Part shown: piece by piece, positions 22,192-32,690 of the stretch
Layout: each line of letters begins with the position of its first letter
Position numbering within the stretch: the first letter of the stretch is position 1
Assembly (NCBI GenBank): GCA_021018995.1
Contig: CM037588.1
Span: forward strand, 151,175,725 to 151,239,724
Length of the DNA stretch: 64,000 nt
From: Chloranthus sessilifolius
Taxonomy: Eukaryota > Streptophyta > Magnoliopsida > Chloranthales > Chloranthaceae
Direction of reading: 5' to 3'
Notes under the pieces: model-generated
What the model was told of the DNA's origin: nothing
Database searches by the model: none
Seen by the model: only the letters and a program-made list of their open reading frames with translations
Translations under genes and position numbers: made by a program

Positions 22192-22253
22192 CTACGTGTC
22201 ACACACATATTAATTGGTGTAGAGACATCTCTACACCGGGGCGCATATCCCCG

Positions 22254-22332
<79 letters not shown>

Positions 22333-22460
22333 TCGGGGGGAGAATGCATTTGTCAGGCATAGAGATATCTCTGAGTTCGGCCATTGAGAAGCGGACATGT
22401 GGAAAGTGTCTTTGACACTAATCGGGGTTAGCCACAATAGAGATATCTCTGAGTTATCTT
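22192..22460. repeat. Right half of local repeat copy 2, (CT)n(TA)n tract and inverted partner
   Basis: 22200-22255 matches the second half of the repeat at 9078 (CATATTAATTGGTGTAGAGA). A CT run (22252-22290) passes into a TA run (22291-22330), then GGTCGGGGGGAGAATGCATT, which is an inverted relative of GCGCATATCCCCGACC on the other side. The word AGAGATATCTCTGAGTT appears twice (about 22361 and 22440). The arrangement is two head-to-head arms around a microsatellite. Confidence 0.65.
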
Positions 22461-22491
22461 TCTAACAAAAATTACAAGGTAGGTAGCTCAG

Positions 22492-22519
22492 GCTACACCT
22501 AACAATAGGTGTAGCCTAG
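22492..22519. repeat. Perfect 12-bp hairpin, 4-nt loop
   Basis: AGGCTACACCTA, then ACAA, then TAGGTGTAGCCT. Such a perfect short stem is unusual here; it could be the core of a very small foldback element. No T-run follows and no bacterial-type terminator is implied. Confidence 0.85.
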
Positions 22520-22620
22520 CAAGAAAGGGACAGTAGAAGGAATGCCAAATCTCTATTGAATGACAAGGAAATGACACTTTTTAGGGTGGTAAAAGATTTT
22601 AAGAAAGGCGTTCTCACTAC

Positions 22621-22741
22621 ATCTCTCTCTCTCTCTCTCTCTCTCTTGCTTCGTGGAGGTACTCTCTACGGATAAACTCTCACTCCGTCTCTTTGGCAAC
22701 TCTTTTCCTTTGAGTTCACGCTCTCGCTTCATCTCTTTGGC

Positions 22742-22793
<52 letters not shown>

Positions 22794-22800
22794 CTATATC
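22621..22800. repeat. (CT)n microsatellites
   Basis: Two long CT runs, 22621-22647 and 22746-22792, flank CACGCTCTCGCTTCATCTCT-type pyrimidine sequence. Possibly a 5' UTR-like region of a decayed transposon, with no open frame following. Confidence 0.9.
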
Positions 22801-22925
22801 TCTCTCTTCATTGAGGTTCTCAATCTCTCCATCATAGGACAAAGAATAGTAATAAGGAATAATCAGAGGCAAGCGTTGAATCGATATCAAAGATATACTT
22901 ATGCTCTATGTAATACAACTTTTCT

Positions 22926-23075
22926 TGCAATTTTATGATTTTATACTGTAAAACGCTGCTACCTATATTTGGTAATGAAATAAATCATTTTATAAGAACT
23001 TATATAAAAGGCTTTATTTTATCACCAAATATAGGTAGTAATTTTTCACAGTATAAATTATAAAATTATAAGCAT
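22926..23075. repeat. Long foldback: ~60-bp arms, ~30-nt loop
   Basis: GCAATTTTATGATTTTATAC and CTACCTATATTTGGTAATGA on the left pair with TCACCAAATATAGGTAG and GTATAAATTATAAAATTATA on the right, with a few mismatches. A transcript would fold into a miRNA-precursor-like hairpin; a small MITE is the simpler reading. Confidence 0.8.
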
Positions 23076-23104
23076 TCTAAATATAAAGAACGATGTCGAC
23101 ACAA

Positions 23105-23440
23105 AAATTTCATTGGAGAAGTGATTGCGCTTCAGCATAGCTGCGCCATCATTTTTTCTGTGAAGAGATTGTTCATCAGCATAGTCGCGCCATCGCTTCT
23201 TTTGTGAAGCGATTGCGTCTCAGCAGAGCAGCGTTATCGCTTCTTCTATAAAGCGATTGCACAGAGATAATGATCATGTCATCGCTATTTTAGTGAAGCG
23301 ATTGCGCCTCTGCTTAGAATTGATTGAGCCTCATTATTGTTGCGTCATCACTTTTTTTATGAAGCGATTGCGCCTCAGTGTAGAAGCGATGTCGTGGCTA
23401 TACTAAGGCGATTGTGCGGTGGTGAGGAAGCGGTAGTGAT
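23105..23440. repeat. Degenerate tandem repeat of GAAGCGATTGCGCCTCAG
   Basis: About seven diverged units of roughly 45-55 bp built on GAAGCGATTGCGCCTCAGCA and GCGCCATCGCTTCTT. The GCGAAGCG vocabulary recalls the interiors at 9355-9815 and 26880-27030, suggesting a shared element type. 23441-23880 shows nothing recognisable. Confidence 0.75.
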
Positions 23441-24449
23441 ACGCCTTCCTTGCCCGTTGTTGATTGATCTTTTCTTCTATTGCAGGAGTTGTAATGAACT
23501 CGTTTGGATAATTTAATTTAGGTGGTGTTGATTTAAACCTCACTCCTGATATTATATCTTTAGAAAAAGATTCACTCGATTGTGATAGGGATATCGAAAT
23601 GCAGGATTGTTGTGGGGTCGAAGTGTCGGACAGGAGTAGGTCTGAGAATATCTACGAGGAATGGAAGCCATCAGCTTGAATTTTCAAACTGAAAACAAGG
23701 CATATAACTTTTATAATTTATACATGAAGAAAGTTGATTTCAGTATTAAGAAAAGTAATACTTACAAATCGGCAAAGGGAGAAATTATAAAGAGAAAATT
23801 TATATTTTGTATTTGAAAAGAGCACGATAGTGAGAACAAACAATAAATAGAGGTTAAGTCATTGTAATACCTTATAAAAATGTGACCTTTAAACAGTTTG
23901 CCTTGGTGCGCGTGCCTGACTGTTCGCACATCGGAGATTGTGTAAAACATTGAGTAATGTTGTGGATTAGATCATATGGATTGGATCTTGTGTGAAAGAT
24001 AGAATTAGGAAGTGTTTGATTGGTTAAGTGGAGTTTCAACACCGATGCCAGGTGTAGCAGGTTAACACCTGAACCTGGAACTTAGTTATAAGAGGAGTAA
24101 ATGCAATTGAATGCCTTGCATTCAATCCCCTTTTACTTCTTATGATTAGAATTTATGAAGAGAGAAGGAGAGTGGATTTTGAATGCGTGAGAGTGTGCGA
24201 TTCATTTTTGAAGTACGAAGCTAAGGAATCTCGATTGAAGAAGAATCACAGTTCCACCTTGTGAAACCCTAGGTTGAACCAAAAACAAAGATAGAGGAAT
24301 CGAACTAGATTAAGATATGGAAATTATGTTTTAATTGTGAATTTGTGTTAGATGATGCTTCACCTAATTTATGATTGAAAAATTATAAGAGAATAGATTT
24401 GAGAAAGAATGGAAATGAAATGCATAAACCCAAGATTCGATGAAATCTA

Positions 24450-24830
24450 TAAATGTCGATCGATCGAAATTGACCTGAGTTAGCAGAATACGATTTCTGG
24501 AGAAATTCATTTGATCGAAATGAGATTCGATCGAACGAAATGTGTTTCGATCGATCGAAATGTATATAACAGGGATTTGAAAATTTAGCTGTCACGATTC
24601 GACCGATCAAAATTTATTTCAATCGATCGAATTATAAATCGTTCGATCGAGATTGAAGTATCAAACTTTGTGTCTGTGGGATTCGACCGAATGAAAAATA
24701 TTTTGATTGATCGAATTTTTTATTCGATCAATCGAACTGTGTGCTGGATATTTAGTTTTTATTAAATTTGATCGATCGAAATTAATTCAATCGATCGAAT
24801 TAGGGAATCGATCAATCAAATTTGCCAGAT
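24450..24830. repeat. TCGATCGATCGA palindrome array of the solo LTR
   Basis: About 14 exact or near copies (GTCGATCGATCGAAAT, TTCGATCGATCGAAAT, CAATCGATCGAATT, TTTGATCGATCGAAAT). It occupies the same LTR position as the TTGATCGATCAA and TCGACCGGTCGA arrays of elements 1 and 2, but with a different word. Confidence 0.9.
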
Positions 24831-25875
24831 TCAGGATTTTGTTCTATTTTGACTGAGGGACTTTAAGGGATCTTATATCTCTATGTTTTGCATCATGTCT
24901 GGCGTATGAACGGAAAATTTATGTGTTAGGTTGACCTTGTGCTTAGGAAAGGTTGAGGCTTGAGCATGTTGAAAGACTTCACTTGTGACTTCGTAATTGA
25001 GGTAGAGAAATTATTATATCATGTATATTCAATATCAATAGCATGTGTTATGATACGCAAAGTTTTGTCAACATGTAAGCATGAATTGTTTTAAGACCTA
25101 AATGTGAATGTGTACTTGTGCGTGGGTGATTTGGGGAATGCATTGTGATGAAGAAACCTCTCAAATTTTATTTTAGCCACGTGTTACTATGTGGAATCCT
25201 TCTTAATTCATTTCGATATGTGTATGTGAAAGATTGTATTTCGGTTTTAGCCTTCAAACATAATTATATTTAGCACATCACAAGGTGATAAACTATAAGT
25301 TACGCACGATGATTTAAGGTTTATATGTAAATACTCGACCTATGCGGCGGTATAATCGCGACTGACGCGGACTGACGCGGCGGAATATTCATGATCGGTA
25401 TGGCGGAATATCCGTACACCCTTTGTGATCTTGTGTGGTCTTATGAAATCATACCTACCAACGGTAAAATCTGTGTTCGACATAAGCATCCATCTTTGTT
25501 GGGACCTTGGGCACCATTTGCAAATAGTTCATATGAGCGACGATAGTGGGTATTCCATCTGGGACTTGATGCTATAACTACTAGAGTACCGATTTAAGTA
25601 AAACGCTTTAAGTTTCTTCCTTGTGTTACATAACTCAATAGATGTGCAAATGATAAGTTTCCTTCAATAAGTAAATATTATTGCATCTAATTATCTTGAC
25701 ATGCGTACATTAATAACTTCATTTGCTCAGTCCATTGCTTTTGAAATTCGGTTACTGATAAGAAAAATCATGTTTTATTCATGTCATGAGATATATGTAC
25801 TTTGATAAAAAATGTATGCTATTAGTTTTTCCCTATAGAGTTTGGATAAAGCTCATTCCTCGACTATACGTCATA

Positions 25876-26010
25876 GGTACAGGTGAAGAATTAGGCACGG
25901 AAGACCTTAAAGAGGACTCCGATTACGTGCCATTAGAAGATGAGCAAGAGCCTCATCCAGAGAATTGCTTCATTTGTGCATGGCCCGGGAGGTCCGGCCT
26001 TAGGTTGTGA
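25876..26010 (+). CDS. Putative acidic mini-ORF in the solo LTR
   Basis: From an acceptor-like ACGTCATAG, the frame GTGEELGTEDLKEDSDYVP continues with LEDEQEPHPE and ends at TGA, 26010. The word LYV.GT.EE...EDL...D.DYVP.E is shared at protein level with the LTR of element 2 (51788-51862) although the DNA has diverged. The open frame extends upstream to an ATG at 25786, but conservation begins near LYVIGT. Function unknown. Confidence 0.4.
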   Translation, partial: GTGEELGTEDLKEDSDYVPLEDEQEPHPENCFICAWPGRSGLRL

Positions 26011-26351
26011 CTTAGAATTCGATTTAGTGACGTTTTGTAAAAGAATACAAGTCATTTTAGAGATTCGTTGTATAATTATTTTGTAAATCATGTTTCGATA
26101 AGGGATGGCCCTTACCGATGATTCTTTTCGATTCTTTTATTCATATGCATTCGTATAAAATTAGAATCGTTATTTTGAGCTTTTGAGATATATAACTTGA
26201 AGTTTTCATTTCTTTTTATGATAGCTATGTCAGTTAGTCTCCGCTCTGTTTCCGCTTTGCGTGTGGATATGTCAAGTGTTCCGTTCGGGGTTCGGCCTTA
26301 GCGTCGACCCAACGGCCCAGGTCTCGCAGTTAGAAAATCCGAACTATCACA

Positions 26352-26525
26352 GTTATCGTCACCACCCTCAGCTATGCCATTAATGGCATCGAGGATATGT
26401 CATCTCTTTACAGAGTTAATGCCCTTAAGATATTTATTTTTGATCGTCTAGTCATCGGAAAGAGGCTTGGAGGGAGGGTAATGGCAGGGGTCAGTCATTC
26501 GAAGATCAGTGATTAAGCAAAAATT
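26352..26525. other. Short intergenic stretch, nothing recognised
   Basis: Sequence between the solo LTR and the tandem repeat; only a short TGCCATTAATGGCA palindrome near 26373 stands out. Confidence 0.4.
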
Positions 26526-26526
26526 A

Positions 26527-26660
26527 AGTGGGCGAAATCTGATAGGGCCTTCCCAAAATTTCAGACATTTTTTCGAAATCTGATAGGGCCTTCCCAAATT
26601 TTCAAACATTTTTCCAAAATCTGATAGGGCCTTCCCAAAATTTCAGACATTTTTTCCAAC
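26527..26660. repeat. Three-unit tandem repeat, ~47 bp
   Basis: Three copies of (C/G)AAATCTGATAGGGCCTTC followed by CCAAAATTTCAGACATTTTT, with minor differences between units. Confidence 0.9.
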
Positions 26661-27136
26661 CCAGAACTTGATGATGTAATCCAAGAGGATGTTGATGTTT
26701 TTCACGTCCTTCTGTGCAAAAAATAATTGCCTGAAGATTGATTTTGAAAACAGAGTTTTCCTATGCTCCATTGCTTCGTCGTAGATTGACCAACACTTCA
26801 CATTGTTACACTTAGTCGCTGAAGTATTGAGAATCATCTTGACATTCTGTGAATTATAAAAAGAATCAATTTAAAAAAAAAGAAGATATTAAAAATGAGC
26901 GTCATCGCTTTCACGTCATAGCGCTAACACTTATTCATAGAAGCGTTGACGCTTTATTAACACTCTGTCAAGGAAGGAACAATGCCTCTATATAGCGGCG
27001 CTAGCGTTTTATATTTGAAGCGAAAAGAAAATAAAGGGGATTCACCTTGATTCGGAAATAAGGAATAGAAGGTCATGAGAAGGGTAAAATTAAAAGAAAG
27101 ATAAAAAGTAATTTATAAATTTAAATAAATAAATAA

Positions 27137-27198
<62 letters not shown>

Positions 27199-27445
27199 AG
27201 GCCTGCGTATCTTTACCCAGAGCCCTAAATTTCAGGGCTTTCTACGGCCCTCAAAACTTGGCCTTTAGCCCTAACATATAGGGCTGGGCGGTGCTTTTAA
27301 GGCCATGCTTCATTTAGGGCGGGGCCGTGCCAGAGGCCCGCCCCCTTTGACAGTGCTGATTCTCATAGTTATGAAATGTTAGGGTTAAGGCCAAATTAGA
27401 GTGATTTTTTTCACAAAAGCTTCAAAGCCAAAATTTGATTTAGAG
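26661..27445. repeat. Repeat-rich stretch: GCG-words, TA microsatellite, hAT-like end
   Basis: 26880-27030 has AGCGTCATCGCTTTCACG and TAGCGGCGCTAGCG words like those near 9.4 and 23.1 kb. 27140-27196 is a TA run. 27198-27355 carries GGGCTGGGCGGTGC, AGGGCGGGGCCGTGCC and ends CCCTTTGACAGTGCTG, an inverted relative of the fragment at 8337. No gene. Confidence 0.65.
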
Positions 27446-27665
27446 ATTGTGTGATTTTTGAAATCAGGCCATTGTAAGAGTGCCATAGTTGATACCTTCG
27501 GGATGCTTTCGTCCAAAAAGTAAATTTTCATCTTCCCAAAGTGCTTCATTGTGTGATTTTAGAAATCAGGCCACTGTAGAGTGCCATAGTTTGATACCTT
27601 CGAGATGCTTTCGTCCAACAAGTAAATTTTCATCTTCCAAAGTGCTTCATTGTGGACGCTACAAA
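27446..27665. repeat. Tandem duplication, ~104-bp unit
   Basis: GTGTGATTTTTGAAATCAGG through TTGATACCTTCGGGATGC to CATCTTCCCAAAGTGCTTC occurs twice in succession (about 27450-27550 and 27555-27655). GTTAGGGTTAAGGCCAAATT is also duplicated at about 27377 and 27754. The remaining sequence to 28437 has no supported gene. Confidence 0.8.
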
Positions 27666-28415
27666 TCCGATTGAATCTCTTCCTACTCGTCTCATGTCCA
27701 AAAGCCTTCCAAATCTTATTCTGTTAACAAGAGAAAGGGAAAGTAATAATCAATGTTAGGGTTAAGGCCAAATTAGAGAGGTGACTTCAATCCTACTGCT
27801 ACGTCGATCAACCCTTTTGTGGAGGGCTTCTTCCCTTTGGTCACGTGAAATTACCAAAGTGGAGACGAAATTTCCCAAAGATCCATTGGCGCATTGTAGA
27901 CAAATTCAAGGGAGACTCATGGCCCCATCTCCTTGTCTATACGGGCTTCAGCTAATTTGCTCATTGTAAATTAGCTAATTTGGTTGCAATTATCATTTTC
28001 TTTGTCTAAATACGACTTCCATGATGGCATCGTTTTGAATTTCTCATCGTCCATGAAAAGCTCCTAGTTACATTTTAAAGAATAGCTTCTCCATTGTCAT
28101 TGCCCTCATTATCCACATGTCACTCTTTATAAAGTAAACGAGAGAGAGATGATAAGATTATAAAATCAACTTAATTTGAAATTTAAAGAAACCTATATTT
28201 CTTACATCAGCAGGGTAAGAAGAAAAACAAAAAAAACTGAACAGCGCATAAAAAAGAAGAACATGGAGCTCATGTTTTTTTTTTTTCATCTTTTTTACAG
28301 TGTTTGTGACCACACGGGCCACACCCATCAAACCAAGAGGAAAAAACCACAAAACTGATTCATGGCGTTTGTCTTTTCCCACAAAGATAAACCACTGTAA
28401 CCCGTGAAATGTGGT

Positions 28416-28428
28416 CCCCCCCCCCCCC
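28416..28428. repeat. Poly(C) run just downstream of XTH
   Basis: Thirteen consecutive C residues on the plus strand, 10 bp from the XTH stop codon and within its presumed 3' UTR (poly-G in the transcript). Run length is prone to sequencing error. Confidence 0.85.
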
Positions 28429-28437
28429 GGTCACCCT

Positions 28438-30324
28438 TTAACACTCTGGCGGAACAACCGGGAATCTGGCAGCATCCGTACAGTAGTCGTAGATGAGGTG
28501 GTTGGCGTGGACCCACATGAGCTGATGGCTCTGATGCACGCTGAGCTCCGTCATGATGGGCTCGTCCCACCAGAACCTCTTCTCACCACCGCTGCTGCAC
28601 TTGCTCACCGTCTCATTTGGGGCTAAGGAAGAGCCCTCGCAGGCGTTGATGTCGAAGCCTTTGTAGGAGGCGAGGAATGGTGCGTGGGACCAATCGGTTT
28701 TGACGCGGCCCCCTTGGGTGGCCCAATCGTCGGCGTTCCATATGGAGCTGTACACCCCCATCGCTTGGTCCTTCGGATACGCTATTCCTTGCTTCTCTTT
28801 GTTCGTGTACACGCGTATCGGCGTTTCGTCCACTAAAAAGCTGCAATAGGAAACATATAAGAGAGATGAGAATTGTGTTTATTCTTAGGTGCGGAACACC
28901 ACCGGCGTACTTTAGCACATTCACTTGCGAATTTCTTTACTCTTAAAATTTGGGATGAGCCGACTCATTGCGCAGCTCACAAGACTCAGCTACTATGCGC
29001 ATGACGTCTGAGTTCTTTCTCAGTATCCTGGCGCGAGCAAGAAATTTAAGCGTGCGTGCGCAGGATGTATAAATTGAAACAAGAGGTGAGAAGTTGTTGA
29101 TTTAGGTGCGGAACTCCATCAGCGTATTTTAGCACTTTCATGACATCTTATCAGCTCTTAAGCTACGTACTTCTATACTCTTAAAAATCCGTGTGAGTCC
29201 ACTCATTGCGCAGCTGACAACACGAAGCTAACATGCGCAAGACGTCTGAATTCTTTCTATTCGAGTATACTGGGACAAGCAAGAAATTCGGCGTGCGCAG
29301 GATGTGCGAATTAAAGCGATGATGTATGTGCTAACGTGCGCTAACGACAGAAAGGAGAAGGAACGAGTATCTAATATCTATATATCTAAAATGCGCCGAT
29401 GAAGAAGACAGCCATAAGTATACTTACACGACTTGTCTTTCGTTCCAGAGGATGGAGTAAGAGTGAAAATCAGCCGTTGGATCGAACCAGAGATCCAATC
29501 GCTGCTCTCTGTTCCCGACGCCGTTTACGTATATATTAGTCTGGACCAGATAAGGCTCGCCGGTGGTGTTCCCGAGGAACTCGAAGTCGAACTCGTTGTG
29601 ATTTGGACCGTCTGATGACATCTGTGCAGACAGCAGCAATTTTGATCAGTCATTGAAAACTATACAAAATGAAACAATTCAAATTCCTTTTTTATCTTCT
29701 TGTCATGGAAATCGCTCGAACAAATCTGAAGCTAAAAATCAGATGAAAATAGAAACTAATGATAAGGATGGGCAATCAGACGGTGTCTAAACAGCAGAAA
29801 TCATAGCAAATACAAGGAAATGGATCTAATCAAAGCGTTTTGCATCTCTTACATAGAATGCAGTTACAGTTCCCGCAGAGTCTCCTTCAACGAGTTTGAT
29901 CTGGACGGTCGTTTTTCCAAACAGATACTTGCTTTTCGAAGCAAATCCAGCACCTGAACAACAACGACAACATGACATGATTAACCATAAACAGAGCACC
30001 TACTAAGACTCGTCTCGAGAACCTGCTAACTAGAAAATAAACTTCAAAATGAATCAGCTTAAGCAGAAAAGCAGAGAAACAATATAAAAAGATCAACAGA
30101 ATTCAGAGAAATATGCAGAAGGTTAAGATCAAAAGATGAATACCAGAATAGTTATCAAGCTTAAGTTTCAAAATATCTCCTTCGCAGATCACATGATCTA
30201 GGGCCCAGCTCGGCTGAAAGAGGTCGTCGAAGCTCGAGCAAGTCACTAAAGCTGAAGAAGCAGCTAAAACCAAAGTAAATAACAAAACCCTCATCGAAGA
30301 ACCACCTAAAAAAACAACCGCCAT
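28438..30324 (-). CDS. XTH: Xyloglucan endotransglucosylase/hydrolase (GH16), four exons, complete
   Basis: Exons on the minus strand: 30324-30144, 29953-29853, 29621-29428 and 28840-28438. Introns of 190, 231 and 587 nt are GT-AG, and phases agree, giving 292 residues, the usual XTH length. A signal peptide begins at the first or second Met ([10 protein letters not shown], then [17 protein letters not shown]). The GH16 active site is [12 protein letters not shown]104 nucleophile, D106 and E108 acid/base by position, with an N-glycosylation sequon NTT directly after. The usual XTH motif is HDEIDFEFLG; the first Asp is Asn here, as I recall for XTH9-like proteins, so an XTH9-type assignment is plausible but not tested. 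The C-terminal XET region has [16 protein letters not shown] and a final Cys. The enzyme cuts and rejoins xyloglucan in the cell wall during growth. This is the only complete host gene in the window and has no disabling change. Confidence 0.95.
28885..29315. repeat. Diverged tandem duplication (~215 bp) inside XTH intron 3
   Basis: Unit 1 (28885-29070) and unit 2 (29101-29315) share TTAGGTGCGGAAC, GCGTA.TTTAGCAC, ACTCATTGCGCAGCT, ATGCGCA.GACGTCTGA, AGCAAGAAATT and GCGCAGGATGT in the same order, with substitutions and indels. It accounts for most of this intron's extra length. Confidence 0.85.
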
Positions 30325-30480
30325 TAAAACTTTAAGCTTAGAAGAAGAAAGCTCAGCACACGAGCTCCAAGTGAAGCTTCTTCTACTCCGCGAAACCTGT
30401 AGGGACGATGGAGCATTATATAGCTGCTCGATTGGCTTCCATAGCAAGCCCCATCTTGTGCCACGTCACTTGACACATCA
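30325..30480 (-). promoter_or_regulatory. XTH core promoter and 5' UTR
   Basis: On the minus strand CTATATAATG (30423-30414) is a TATA box; transcription would start about 30 nt downstream, near 30388, leaving a 5' UTR of about 65 nt before the ATG at 30324. No upstream ATG lies between the presumed start site and the chosen ATG. Confidence 0.7.
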
Positions 30481-30830
30481 GCTAATCATTGTGCCACGTA
30501 ATCTGACACGACGGATGGGTAAGCAAGGATTAAAATATCTGAAAGTAGCCGTTGCCACGTCCGCTGAGCTGGCTGCTGCCGGGGCCCAGGGAACTTCTGC
30601 TGTATGGTCACTGTTTGAAAAGATGAGTGTCAGGTACCATGACCAATAGAATATTGACACGTTTCGATTTACAGCTGTTGCCTTGGGTGCACAGTTGGCA
30701 CTCATTGTGGAGTAAAGGCTTTTCTTGCTAGGGGCTCTTGCTTTTACAAGGGTGACGTCACTCGACAGCTGGCGCAAAGCTTGCTTTAAATCTTTTTGCG
30801 ATTTCAGCATTATTTAATGGGATGTATCAG
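30481..30830 (-). promoter_or_regulatory. XTH upstream region with ACGT-core and CCAAT-like words
   Basis: TGACGTCA, a perfect bZIP-type palindrome, is at 30753-30760. Further ACGT cores occur in GCCACGTAATC (about 30492) and GCCACGTCC (about 30553). GACCAATAGAAT (about 30640) gives a CCAAT word on the plus strand. These words are common binding sites of plant bZIP and NF-Y factors; use in this promoter is inference. Confidence 0.45.
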
Positions 30831-31385
30831 TTTTTTTGCGTTAATGAGATGTATATTTTTTTTCGTTGTGGCGCGTGCCAAATTATTCTGTTTTTTTTTT
30901 TTTTTTTAGAAATAAGATGTTTTGAGTGTTTTCTGATATCCAACTTTAAAGGTACCGTTGTTTGCAAACCGAGGTTTTTTTGGGAATTGTTTAGAGTAAG
31001 AGCCCTCCATAAAACTAATTAGTAATAGAAGGCTCTCCTTTAAATAATTAATAAGTGCGAGAGAAGTGATGAGTTCTCTCTCTTACACTCACCAAAATGA
31101 CGAAAATACTCTTAAGAAATACTTTACATATATCATACGGTTGTCCAATATATGTTCTCCCAATTTATCAATGTAATTTGGTCATTTTCACTTGAAAAGG
31201 TCAAATTTATCTATTTTTCTAAAACATACCCATGCTTATTTTATTGGCTTTTAATAAGTGTAAATGCACTCTAATTAAGAGCATATGGATGGAGCTCGTA
31301 CGAGACTGCAAAGTCTCATAAACGACTGAGAGAGATTGCATCTAGAGTGTTGTCTCTTATATAGGCCAAAAAATTGTCTAATATG
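30831..31385. other. Intergenic DNA, nothing recognised
   Basis: Contains T-rich runs (about 30890-30907) and no supported gene, RNA or element end. Confidence 0.45.
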
Positions 31386-31835
31386 GATATATATATATAT
31401 ATATATATATATTACCCGATATATATCGATGTTGGACTTAGACGATACGATATATTGCCTATGTATCGTATCTCCTAAAAAATAGGGTAATTATCGTCCG
31501 ATACGAATAATGTATTGCTCGTATCAGATGATACGGGCGATACTTTAAAATTATCGGGCGATAATTTCAAATTATCATTCGATAATTTAATTTTTAATTT
31601 TTTAAATATATATATCAAAACGATACATTCAATGTATCGCGGATACGCGATATATATCGAACGATACAGACGATAATTTGATTTTTTTTAGTTTCTTGAA
31701 AAAAAATATATATTAAACCGATATATTCAATATATCGCCAAAACATTTAATGTATCAGATGATACGCGATACGTATCGTCTTGAACTTCAAGACAATACA
31801 TATCGAAAATCCGATATTTTAACCCTTGGTCTCAT
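31386..31835. mobile_element. CGATATATCG/GATACG-word element of the CAAGG family
   Basis: Starts at a short TA run and is built of CGATACGATATATTGCC, GATACGGGCGATAC, GATACGCGATACGTATCG and similar self-complementary words. It ends AATCCGATATTTTAACCCTTGG, whose inverse CCAAGGGTTAAAATATCGG matches the ends of the 10021 and 34900 elements. The left end and the target duplication are unclear. Confidence 0.55.
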
Positions 31836-31895
31836 ATAAGACCGATCAGACCAATCAACTGTGATCCTCTTATGAGACTGATCAATCTCATTTAA
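31836..31895. repeat. Short GAGACYGATCA dyad cluster
   Basis: GGTCTCATATAAGACCGATC and CTTATGAGACTGATCAATCTC form two units of the repeat word found in a larger array at 35275-35480 and at the window end. Confidence 0.55.
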
Positions 31896-32690
31896 AAACA
31901 AATACGCATGTGATTTTAGTTAAAGTTTATATTCACCTATTAAAAGTGAATAAAACGCACATATGCATTTTTTTAGAAAGAGTATAATCTCAGGCACTTC
32001 TAATTGTAGATACTAACCTAAAGTTCAAATCATGTCAAGTAATTATGCAAAAGATTGAAAACATTTCCGATAAAAAAAATCAATTTTTTTAACAACCATT
32101 TTCACATGTGAAATCGGTTGCATGGTTTCAAACGATGGAGATTATTTTTTTTATCTGAGAACATAAGTCCATCAGACAGCCAGGGTTAGTTCCCAAGGTC
32201 ACGGGATTGAACGAGGCTCCTTCTATTAACTGGGTGTGTTCCGTAAATAATCATTGCATGGGTGGGTCGGTCTGTACACCGTAGGAATTATTCCAAGCGT
32301 TAACTAGGAAATCCTTCACCATAAAAAATGAAGTTTCTTTGTAATCAACATCTCAATTTGTGATTGTAGGCTCATGATCTTAAAATATACTGTCTGGATG
32401 ATTTGGACCAAAAACAATTTTCTTTGTAAATCAAAGCATTCAAACGAATTTTCCTACGCACATATCCTGGCTATGGAGAAAGTATCTTTTAGTTGCAACT
32501 AAAGGTATTTGATGAGGTGTGAAATATAAAACTACATTTAACTATCCAATGAAGGCTATCTGACAAGATTTATGAGATTTTAAGTGTTTTAGATAAATAT
32601 GGCCGTTGAATGTATTAAGAAGCGCAAAATAGTATAAAACCAACTAACACTAGAATATTAGAGCAAAGAAAATGCGGAGCTCACATATTC
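31896..32690. other. Intergenic DNA, nothing recognised
   Basis: No supported coding sequence or element boundary was seen. Confidence 0.4.

Larger units (their letters stand above)
23881..26351 (+). mobile_element. Solo LTR of a related chromovirus family, ~2.47 kb
   Basis: The presumed start TGTGACCTTTAAACAG and end CCGAACTATCACA give 2,471 bp, close to the 2.44-2.46 kb LTRs of elements 1 and 2. Order of parts is the same: TATAAGAGGAG box near 24090 (about 210 bp in), TCGATCGATCGA array (24450-24830), a GC-rich block with GACGCGGCGG words (25335-25420) shared with the LTR at 51290-51380, the phrase GGGTATTCCATC, and the acidic mini-ORF. No primer site or gag follows, hence a solo LTR. The flanking five bases do not match (AAAAA, GTTAT), so the exact start is uncertain or the flanks have been altered. 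Confidence 0.75.

Noticed and set aside
23762-23950. Minus frame of 62 residues as a gene
   Set aside because: AT-rich, spans the solo LTR start, no similarity or context.
28411-28626. Plus-strand frames antisense to XTH exon 4
   Set aside because: They are shadows of the well-supported minus-strand XTH coding sequence.
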